A DNA stretch of 16,553 nucleotides from Bacteroidota bacterium (GTDB lineage: Bacteria; Bacteroidota; Bacteroidia; Flavobacteriales_F; PHOS-HE28). The stretch is taken from NCBI GenBank assembly GCA_023418095.1, contig JAEZDL010000012.1, positions 1-16,553 on the forward strand, read 5' to 3'. The position numbers and the translations under genes were made by a program. Positions 6,725-12,724 of the stretch are shown piece by piece. Position 1 is the stretch's first letter, and every line of letters begins with the position of its first letter. The notes under the pieces were generated by a model. It did no database searches. It was not told where the DNA came from and was given only the letters and a program-made list of their open reading frames with translations.

Positions 6725-7201
6725 GTGGTGATGTCCGCCCGGGCCATGTACATGGCCATGCGCCAGCTCCTCTTCCGTGGCCGGGCGCACATCGGTGATA
6801 TCCACGTTGAAGTGAAGCGTAACGCCTGCCAGCGGATGATTCCCGTTCAGCATCACGTTCCCATCTTCCACTTCCATCACGGTGAACACACCCATGTCGC
6901 CGCGCTCGCCGGCCTGGAATTGCATCCCCGCCTCTACCTGCTGGCCGCCGAACCGATCCTGCGGTACCTTATGGATCAGCTGTGGATCGAACTCGCCGTA
7001 GCCTTTTCCCGGCGGGATCGCCACCTTCAGATTATCACCGGCGCTGCGTCCTTCCATCTCCTCCTCCAGACCCGGAACGATCATTCCCAAACCATGGATG
7101 TAGGTGAACGCCTCGCGTCCAGCGCTGGTATCGAGCAGCTTTCCTTCGCTATCGTTCAACGTGTAATGAAAGGAAACCACCGCGTTCTTGCTGATCTGCA
7201 T
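6722..7201 (-). CDS. slyD: SlyD-like FKBP-type peptidyl-prolyl isomerase, 159 aa
   Basis: Cytoplasmic prolyl cis-trans isomerase and chaperone. The N-terminal FKBP core (about residues 1-70) contains VSFHYTLNDSEGKLLDTS and the conserved MIVPGLEEEMEG. The insert-in-flap chaperone domain (about 72-120) includes VPQDRFG. The strand MLNGNHPLAGVTLHFNVDI (about 117-136) carries the SlyD signature NHPLAG. The C-terminus is a short His/Gly tail (HGHVHGPGGHHH) that in SlyD binds nickel and other metals, much shorter than the E. coli tail. No signal peptide. The start at 7201 gives the usual MQISKNAVVSFHYT opening. The stop codon lies inside a GATC octamer array, so repeat expansion there could alter the tail. 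Confidence 0.95.
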   Translation of the reverse strand: MQISKNAVVSFHYTLNDSEGKLLDTSAGREAFTYIHGLGMIVPGLEEEMEGRSAGDNLKVAIPPGKGYGEFDPQLIHKVPQDRFGGQQVEAGMQFQAGERGDMGVFTVMEVEDGNVMLNGNHPLAGVTLHFNVDITDVRPATEEELAHGHVHGPGGHHH

Positions 7202-7221
7202 TCTTGCTTCGAATTAGCTTG

Positions 7222-7229
7222 TGAAGGTA
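7222..7229 (-). promoter_or_regulatory. Candidate -7 box of the FKBP gene
   Basis: On the minus strand this reads TACCTTCA, six of eight positions of TAnnTTTG, ending 20 bases before the ATG at 7201, the same spacing as for the left-edge gene. No convincing -33 element. Confidence 0.35.
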
Positions 7230-7262
7230 AGGCCTTTCGCGAGCCGTTCATTGTTCAGGGTG

Positions 7263-7436
7263 TTTGGGCGTGTCCCTGCGGGCCGGGTTTATAGTTTATC
7301 CTGAGCTTGCCGAAGGGCTGTAGCTGCCTCGTCTCAGCGGCTGCGGCGCGGCTCCGGTGGCTTCCTGCGGTCGCCTCCTCGCACGTGCCGCAGCAACGCT
7401 TCGCCTTCGGCAGGCTGCCGCTTCATCCCCTCACGC
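7263..7436 (+). repeat. Dispersed non-coding element, copy A (TTTGGGCGTG ... CCCTCACGC)
   Basis: This stretch fills most of the 306-base gap between the divergent FKBP and mutase genes and has no plausible ORF. It begins TTTGGGCGTG (7263-7272) and ends CCCCTCACGC (7427-7436). The reverse strand of 15280-15380 begins and ends with the same words. Shared blocks in order are TTTGGGCGTG, CCTGCGGTC, CCGCT and CCCCTCACGC. Copy A is 73 bases longer and contains GCTTGCCGAAGG (7305-7316), which can pair with CCTTCGGCAGGC (7404-7415) with one mismatch to close a long stem. From memory, similar GGGCGTG...CCCTCACGC elements recur between genes in many Bacteroidota, with no function I can name. Confidence 0.65.
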
Positions 7437-7456
7437 AGATCCCGGTGTATACATTA

Positions 7457-7488
7457 TCTGATCATCTCACTCTCTGATCATCTGATCC
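7457..7488 (+). repeat. GATC octamer array, copy 2, just upstream of the mutase start
   Basis: Four 8-base units: TCTGATCA, TCTCACTC, TCTGATCA, TCTGATCC. The array ends 19 bases before the mutase ATG and starts 20 bases after element copy A. A weak -7-like sequence (GAACTTCG, 7495-7502) lies between the array and the ATG, so the array would occupy the place of the -33 region. Confidence 0.7.
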
Positions 7489-7507
7489 TCTTCCGAACTT
7501 CGCACCG

Positions 7508-10500
7508 ATGAGCAAAAAGCTTTTCGAAGCCTTCTCTCCAGCGACGCGATCGGATTGGGAGCAGCAAGTAGCGCGTGAACTCAAGGATCCAGCACTGAAG
7601 GAAAAGCTGCGCCACACGATCGAAGAGCGGATCGCGATCGATGCGTACATCAGCCATGAAGAAGCACGCGCATTCAACGATCAGCCGAGTGTTCTTCCAT
7701 TGATCCGCGGATCGAAAAAACGCAATAACGACTGGCGCAACACGCAACCGATCGACGTGAATGCCGATGACGCCAACGATGTTCTGCTGAACGCCCTGAT
7801 GAACGGTGCTGATTCAGCTGAACTTCACGGATCGGCCGAAGGCATCGCGCGATCGGTGAGCGGCGTGCAATTCGCCGCGGTCGATCTGCAACTGATCGAA
7901 GGGAGCGCTGCGGCCTTGCGCTGGTTCATCCATGAAAGTGAACGCCAGTCGGTGGAGCCTTCAGAATTCCGCTTCTGCGCCGCATTGCCGGCCGGTTCCG
8001 ATCTATCCGGTATCAAGCCATTGATCGCCGGCTATCCGTTCCTGCGGCTTTTCTCGATCGATGATCGCCGCAGATCCGACCGATCGGAATTGATCACCAG
8101 CTCAGTTCATGTCCTGAAGGAAGCTTCATCTCGTTTGAAGGAATTGCTCCAGGCCGGCTTTCCGATCGATGATGCTGCAGCGCGGATCCAATTCCGGTTG
8201 CACATCGGCGATGACCTTTTCGTGGAGGCAGCACGCATCCGCGCGATCCGGCAGGTATGGGCCGAGGTGATCGCTTCGCACGATCCACAACATGCGTGTT
8301 CGCACAACACATGGATCCAGGCAGTGGTCGCCTATCCGCAGCGCCAACAGGAACAGGATCACGAGAACCTGATCCGTGCGACGTTGCAGGCGATCAGCGC
8401 GATCGCCGGTGGTTGTGATGGCCTCACGATCCCTTCACCACCACTGCCCTCGCCCACGAACCTCGATGATCATCTTCCACGCCGGCTTGCGCGCAACATC
8501 AGCAATCTGCTGCGCGAGGAATCATTCCTTGCCCGCGTGGCCGATCCGCTCGGCGGAAGTTTCACTGTGGAAGAACTCACCGCATCGATCGCAGGCACCC
8601 TTTCCGGGGAATTGCAGATCCATCGATCGGAAAATGTGAAGTACCATGTTGTTCCACCTGCCGCACCGATCGAAATCGATGGTATTGAACATGATCTTCC
8701 GAACCGTGAAGAGATCCCGCTGAAGTCACTGTACACGCGCATCGATCTGAAGGATGTGGAGCACATGCGTTTCGGCGCCGGCGTTCCGCCCTATCTGCGC
8801 GGGCCTTATGCGAGCATGTACGCGATCCGCCCGTGGACGATCAGACAATACGCAGGTTTCAGCACAGCGGAAGAAAGCAATGCGTTCTATCGCCGGAATC
8901 TCGAGGCCGGACAAATGGGATTGAGCGTCGCATTCGATCTGGCCACGCACCGCGGTTACGACAGCGATCATCCGCGAGTTACCGGCGATGTTGGGAAAGC
9001 CGGCGTGGCGATCAGCAGTGTGGAGGACATGAAGATCCTTTTCGATCGGATCCCGCTGGACAAGATGAGCGTGAGCATGACGATGAACGGCGCCGTGCTG
9101 CCGATCATGGCCTTCTTCATTGTCGCGGCGGAAGAACAAGGCGTGAAGCCGGAGCAGTTGCAAGGCACCATCCAGAACGACATCCTGAAGGAATTCATGG
9201 TGCGCAACACGTACATCTATCCGCCGGGCGCAAGCATGCGGATCGTGGGCGACATCTTCTCTTACTGCGCGCGCCGGATGCCCAAATTCAACAGCATCAG
9301 CATTAGTGGTTACCACATGCACGAGGCCGGCGCGCCCGCCGATCTGGAACTCGCCTATACGCTCGCAGACGGGATCGAATATGTGCGCACCGGGATCGCC
9401 GCAGGAATGAAAGTGGATGAATTCGCGCCGCGCCTGAGCTTTTTCTGGGGGATCGGCATGGATCTGTTCATGGAAGTCGCCAAAATGCGCGCCGGACGTC
9501 TGCTTTGGGCGAAGCTCTTGAAAGAGATCGGCGCCAACGACAACAAGAGCCTCGCGCTGCGCACCCATTGCCAGACCAGCGGCTGGAGCCTTACTGCTCA
9601 AGATCCGTTCAACAACGTGGCGCGCACAACGATCGAAGCACTGGCCGCAGCGCTCGGCGGAACGCAATCGTTGCACACCAATTCATTGGATGAAGCGATC
9701 GCACTGCCTACGGATTTCAGCGCCAAGATCGCACGCGACACGCAGATCTATCTTCAAAAGCAAAGCGGCATCACAAAGTTCGTCGATCCGCTCGGTGGAA
9801 GCTATTACGTCGAACGGCTCACGCATGAACTTGTGCAGAAAGCGTGGGCGCGGATCGAGGAAGTGGAGAAGCTGGGCGGAATGAGCAAGGCGATCGGGAC
9901 CGGCCTGCCGAAGATGCGGATCGAAGAAGCCGCTGCGCGAAGACAAGCGCGGATCGATACCGGCAAGGACAAGATCATCGGCGTGAACGCGTACAAGATC
10001 AAGGAAGAGACCGATCTGGAACTGCTCGAAGTGGACAACAGCGCAGTGCGCGAAAGCCAGATCCGGCGTTTGAATACAGTGCGCGTCGGTAGAGATGAAG
10101 GTGCGGTGAAGGAGGCATTGGAGGCGTTAACTCAAGCGGCAAGTGGCAAGTTGGCAAGCGGCAAGGCGCACCCCACTGGCCAACTCGCCGACTCGCCGCT
10201 CGCCGCTAATTTGTTGGAACTCGCCGTCTCCGCTGCCCGCCACCGCGCCACACTTGGCGAGATCAGCGATGCGCTCGAAAAAGCCTTCGGCCGTTACCAT
10301 GCCGTGCCACGCAGCATCAGTGGTGTCTATTCCGCGGAAGCCATGCAAGATCCAGACATGAACGAGGCCATGCGTCTGGCCAACGAATTCGCCAAGCAGG
10401 AAGGCCGCCGCCCAAGGATCCTTGTTGCCAAGATGGGCCAGGACGGACACGATCGCGGCGCGAAAGTGATCGCCACTTCATTTGCCGATATCGGTTTCGA

Positions 10501-10819
10501 TGTGGACATCGGCCCGCTGTTCCAGACGCCGCAGGAAGTGGCGCGCCAGGCGATCGAGAATGATGTTCACGTGCTCGGCATCAGCAGCCTTGCCGGGGGA
10601 CATAAAACGCTGGTTCCGGAAGTGATCCGTGAATTGAAGGAGACCTATGATCGCGGCGATATCCTTGTTGTTGCCGGTGGCGTGATCCCGCCAAAGGATC
10701 ATGCGTTCCTGAAAGAGGCTGGTTGCTTCGATGTGTATGGGCCGGGAACGCGGATCCCGGTTGCGGCGAAGGGGATCTTGGAGCGTCTTAAAAGATCTGA
10801 AGATCGCAAATACGATTAA
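7508..10819 (+). CDS. Methylmalonyl-CoA mutase, fused small and large subunits, 1103 aa
   Basis: Adenosylcobalamin-dependent isomerase interconverting (R)-methylmalonyl-CoA and succinyl-CoA, used in propionate metabolism. Residues 1 to about 400 resemble the non-catalytic MutA barrel (opening LFEAFSPATRSDWEQQVARELK; later FLARVADPLGGSF) without its own C-terminal B12-like domain. From about 408 (YTRIDLKDVEHMRFGAGVPP) a complete MutB follows: GYHMHEAG with His603 at the place of the catalytic histidine, and RTHCQTSGWSL (from 685), characteristic of true methylmalonyl-CoA mutases. The C-terminal B12 domain contains DGHDRG (979-984), with His981 the expected cobalt ligand, plus SSLAGGH and VVAGGVIPP. 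MutA and MutB are usually separate chains, so this is a natural fusion. Around residues 876-900 an in-frame repeat element lengthens the linker before the B12 domain. The gene stands alone; no MeaB-type G-protein gene is in the window. Confidence 0.93.
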   Translation: MSKKLFEAFSPATRSDWEQQVARELKDPALKEKLRHTIEERIAIDAYISHEEARAFNDQPSVLPLIRGSKKRNNDWRNTQPIDVNADDANDVLLNALMNGADSAELHGSAEGIARSVSGVQFAAVDLQLIEGSAAALRWFIHESERQSVEPSEFRFCAALPAGSDLSGIKPLIAGYPFLRLFSIDDRRRSDRSELITSSVHVLKEASSRLKELLQAGFPIDDAAARIQFRLHIGDDLFVEAARIRAIRQVWAEVIASHDPQHACSHNTWIQAVVAYPQRQQEQDHENLIRATLQAISAIAGGCDGLTIPSPPLPSPTNLDDHLPRRLARNISNLLREESFLARVADPLGGSFTVEELTASIAGTLSGELQIHRSENVKYHVVPPAAPIEIDGIEHDLPNREEIPLKSLYTRIDLKDVEHMRFGAGVPPYLRGPYASMYAIRPWTIRQYAGFSTAEESNAFYRRNLEAGQMGLSVAFDLATHRGYDSDHPRVTGDVGKAGVAISSVEDMKILFDRIPLDKMSVSMTMNGAVLPIMAFFIVAAEEQGVKPEQLQGTIQNDILKEFMVRNTYIYPPGASMRIVGDIFSYCARRMPKFNSISISGYHMHEAGAPADLELAYTLADGIEYVRTGIAAGMKVDEFAPRLSFFWGIGMDLFMEVAKMRAGRLLWAKLLKEIGANDNKSLALRTHCQTSGWSLTAQDPFNNVARTTIEALAAALGGTQSLHTNSLDEAIALPTDFSAKIARDTQIYLQKQSGITKFVDPLGGSYYVERLTHELVQKAWARIEEVEKLGGMSKAIGTGLPKMRIEEAAARRQARIDTGKDKIIGVNAYKIKEETDLELLEVDNSAVRESQIRRLNTVRVGRDEGAVKEALEALTQAASGKLASGKAHPTGQLADSPLAANLLELAVSAARHRATLGEISDALEKAFGRYHAVPRSISGVYSAEAMQDPDMNEAMRLANEFAKQEGRRPRILVAKMGQDGHDRGAKVIATSFADIGFDVDIGPLFQTPQEVARQAIENDVHVLGISSLAGGHKTLVPEVIRELKETYDRGDILVVAGGVIPPKDHAFLKEAGCFDVYGPGTRIPVAAKGILERLKRSEDRKYD
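10133..10204 (+). repeat. Heptamer inverted-repeat element inserted in frame in the mutase gene
   Basis: The left arm (10133-10165) is a run of CAAGCGG/CAAGTGG-type units. The right arm (10176-10204) is a run of the complementary type (CCAACTCG, CCGACTCG, CCGCTCG). About ten bases separate them, and the arms fold together imperfectly. It encodes roughly residues 876-899 of the mutase (SGKLASGKAHPTGQLADSPL). By memory of the family, the helix before it (EALEALTQAA) and after it (NLLELAVSAARHRATLGEISDALE) are normally joined by only a few residues. The reading frame is kept and the inserted peptide is hydrophilic, consistent with tolerated insertion into a surface linker. Confidence 0.75.
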
Positions 10820-10839
10820 CTCTTCTTTTCAAGATCAGA

Positions 10840-10867
10840 ATAGGTCCGGTTCCGGAAACGGTCCTAT
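10840..10867 (+). terminator. Possible hairpin terminator after the mutase gene
   Basis: ATAGG-CCG-TTCC pairs with the 3' half GGAA-CGG-CCTAT with two mismatches (14 positions per side, almost no loop). It begins 20 bases after the TAA stop and is preceded by a T-rich stretch (TCTTCTTTTC). No T-run follows it, so termination strength is uncertain. Confidence 0.4.
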
Positions 10868-10877
10868 CATGGCTATA

Positions 10878-10908
10878 TTTACGACACTTATTTAGATCAT
10901 TACCTTAG
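10878..10908 (+). promoter_or_regulatory. Promoter of the kaiC-kaiB-kinase operon (TTTA-N19-TACCTTAG)
   Basis: TTTA at 10878-10881 and TACCTTAG at 10901-10908 are separated by 19 bases, the usual Bacteroidota spacing; each differs from its consensus (TTTG, TAnnTTTG) at one position. This is the best-spaced promoter candidate in the window. It gives a leader of about 20-25 bases before the TTG start at 10938 and lies in a locally AT-rich patch. Confidence 0.5.
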
Positions 10909-10937
10909 TTCAACTTCCCGCGTACCGCCCTTATCGC

Positions 10938-12422
10938 TTGAATACTTCCACACTTCCCAAGCCCATACCAAAAGCTTCCACGGGCATAACTGGTCTGGAC
11001 CAGGTGCTCCATGGCGGCCTGCCCGTTGGTCGTACCACGCTGATCAGTGGCGGTCCCGGCGCGGGCAAGACGATCCTTGCGCTACAAGTACTTTATGGTC
11101 GGGCGCAGGCGGGAGATCCTTGTGTCTTCATGGCCTGTGAAGAACGCGTGGAAGTGCTGAGGCAGCATGCCCTTTCCATGGGCTGGGACCTTGAAGCGCT
11201 GGAGAAGAAAGGGATGTTGGTGATGATCCCCGCCGAGCTCGATGCCGACATGGTCCTTACCGGTGAAGTGAACCTCAAGGGCCTGCTGGCGATCGTTGAG
11301 GCACAAATGAGGGCCTTGGACGGGAAGTATCTGGTGATCGATGGGATCGATGTGCTTTTGCGTGTTTTCGACGATCCGCGGCGTGAACGCAATGAGCTGC
11401 ACATGATCCACAAGGCCATGCAACGTTTGAATGCGACGGTGCTCATCACCAATAAACTTTACAGCGCCAGTGGCCATCAACATCACGACTGGCTGGAGTT
11501 CATGGCCGATTGTGTGCTCCTGCTCGATCACCGTGTCACCGACCAGGTAAGCACCCGGCGCCTGCGTGTATTGAAGTATCGCGGCTCACCGAGCGGACGG
11601 AATGAATATCCATATGTGATCGGCCGTGGAGGGTTCCGAATTGTACCGGTCTCCAGTGGAAATCTTTCGTTCGATGCACCTGGTGAACGCATGTCTTCTG
11701 GATCGGATGGTCTGGATGCCATGCTCGGCGGTGGCATCATGCGCCGGTCATCCATGATGATCTGTGGGTCCAGCGGCTCAGGCAAGACGATCCTATCGGC
11801 CAGCATCGCCGCAGCAGCTGCGGCACGTGGCGAGAGGACCCTCTTCATCAGTTTTGAAGAATCCAAAGAGTCGTTGCTCGATCACCTGCGCAATGTGGGC
11901 ATCGATCTTAAAGATCCAGTGGAAGAAGGCATCCTGCAGATGCTTTCGGTACTTCCTGAATCATGCGGGGTGGAGGAACATCTCATTCGCATCATCGATG
12001 CCCTGGACGAATATCGGCCGGAGCACATCGTGGTGGATGCGATCACCGCATCGAGGCGCATGGGTACACAGCATGCCGCCTTTGATTTTGCCATTCGCGT
12101 GCTCTCCATTTGCCGCGAACGCAGCCTAACGTGCATTTTCACCAATCAGGTGGGCGGCAAGGACGATGAAACGGATGTTACCGGCACAAGCCTTTCTTCG
12201 CTGATGGATCTGCTCATACTGCTACGTAATGTACATGTGGAGGAAAGGACGGAAAGATTGATCGCAGTACTGAAATGCCGCGGAACGGGTCATTCGACCG
12301 CCCGCCACGCGTTCACCATCTCGGATAAGGGCATCAGCATTGGCGATCCCCCGAAATGGCTTTCCACCAAGTTCATCAGCGCCGTGGACCCCATGGAGAC
12401 CAATGAACATAATGGGCTCTGA
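10938..12422 (+). CDS. kaiC: KaiC-like double-domain RecA-type ATPase, 494 aa
   Basis: Two KaiC domains in tandem. CI starts at about residue 15 (GITGLDQVLHGGLPVGRTTLI) with Walker A GGPGAGKT (38-45), catalytic Glu68-Glu69 (CEER) and the aspartate strand LVIDGID. CII has Walker A GSSGSGKT (277-284), Glu307-Glu308 (SFEES), VVDAITA, and GTSLSSLMDLLILL, where Ser420-Ser421 align with the cyanobacterial phosphosites Ser431-Thr432 and Thr415 with Thr426. LKCRGTGHSTARHAFTISDKGISI is the usual CII end. Length is near that of Synechococcus KaiC (519 aa). ATPase and autokinase activity are therefore expected; whether it keeps time is unknown. No ATG is available upstream: the start is TTG at 10938, and the first in-frame ATG lies inside CI. 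It is first in an operon with kaiB five bases downstream. kaiA is absent, as usual outside cyanobacteria. Confidence 0.92.
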   Translation: MNTSTLPKPIPKASTGITGLDQVLHGGLPVGRTTLISGGPGAGKTILALQVLYGRAQAGDPCVFMACEERVEVLRQHALSMGWDLEALEKKGMLVMIPAELDADMVLTGEVNLKGLLAIVEAQMRALDGKYLVIDGIDVLLRVFDDPRRERNELHMIHKAMQRLNATVLITNKLYSASGHQHHDWLEFMADCVLLLDHRVTDQVSTRRLRVLKYRGSPSGRNEYPYVIGRGGFRIVPVSSGNLSFDAPGERMSSGSDGLDAMLGGGIMRRSSMMICGSSGSGKTILSASIAAAAAARGERTLFISFEESKESLLDHLRNVGIDLKDPVEEGILQMLSVLPESCGVEEHLIRIIDALDEYRPEHIVVDAITASRRMGTQHAAFDFAIRVLSICRERSLTCIFTNQVGGKDDETDVTGTSLSSLMDLLILLRNVHVEERTERLIAVLKCRGTGHSTARHAFTISDKGISIGDPPKWLSTKFISAVDPMETNEHNGL

Positions 12423-12427
12423 AACGC

Positions 12428-12724
12428 ATGAGTACGCGTAACGACACCCAAAGGCTCCTGCTCTTCGTTGTTGGCGAAGAGCTGAACTCCAGGCAGGCGA
12501 AGGCCAATCTACAGCGCATCATCGACGGTCATTTTTCAGGATCGGTGGATGTGGACATCGTGGATGTGCTCAAGGATTTCCGCTCAGCGATCGATAACAA
12601 GGTCTTCGTGACCCCGGCTCTTGTAGTGACCGGTAACGGTGCAGGGGCAACGCTCTATGGAGACCTTGCCGATGAAAAGATCGTAGTGAACGCCATCCGC
12701 AATTCCATGACCATCGATGCCTGA
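12428..12724 (+). CDS. kaiB: KaiB-like protein, 98 aa
   Basis: Thioredoxin-like KaiB domain over the whole length. It opens with a strand LLLFVVGEELNSRQAKANLQRI, matching the family opening (LYVAG..PNS..A...L), then VDVDIVDVLKDFRSAIDNKVFVTPALV, with the KaiB signature VIDVLK...A....I.ATPTL, and ends YGDLADEKIVVNAI. In cyanobacteria KaiB changes fold and binds the CI ring of phosphorylated KaiC; here the partner is most likely the KaiC encoded five bases upstream. The start ATG at 12428 is five bases after the kaiC stop, and the stop overlaps the kinase gene, so expression of the three should be coupled. It is not a SasA-type fusion; the KaiB fold is a separate chain. Confidence 0.9.
   Translation: MSTRNDTQRLLLFVVGEELNSRQAKANLQRIIDGHFSGSVDVDIVDVLKDFRSAIDNKVFVTPALVVTGNGAGATLYGDLADEKIVVNAIRNSMTIDA

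Noticed and set aside
7202..7507. A transposase or insertion-sequence remnant in the gap before the mutase gene
   Set aside because: No transposase-like reading frame, target duplication or paired IS-type terminal inverted repeats could be seen; only the short non-coding element and the octamer array.
8726..9676. A 316-codon minus-strand frame inside the mutase gene
   Set aside because: It is the antisense shadow of a strongly conserved MutB region, with no recognisable product.
7508..10819. IcmF-type fused isobutyryl-CoA mutase, because of the ~1100 aa length
   Set aside because: IcmF has the B12 domain at the N-terminus and a P-loop G-domain in the middle. Here the B12 domain (DGHDRG, 979-984) is at the C-terminus, no GTPase P-loop is present, and RTHCQTSGWSL points to methylmalonyl-CoA mutase.
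10938..12724. Evidence that the organism is a cyanobacterium (kaiC, kaiB, GATC-rich palindromes)
   Set aside because: There is no kaiA, the GATC excess is not the HIP1 octamer, promoter boxes are of Bacteroidota type, and the neighbouring genes fit Bacteroidota. KaiB/KaiC homologues are widespread in other phyla.
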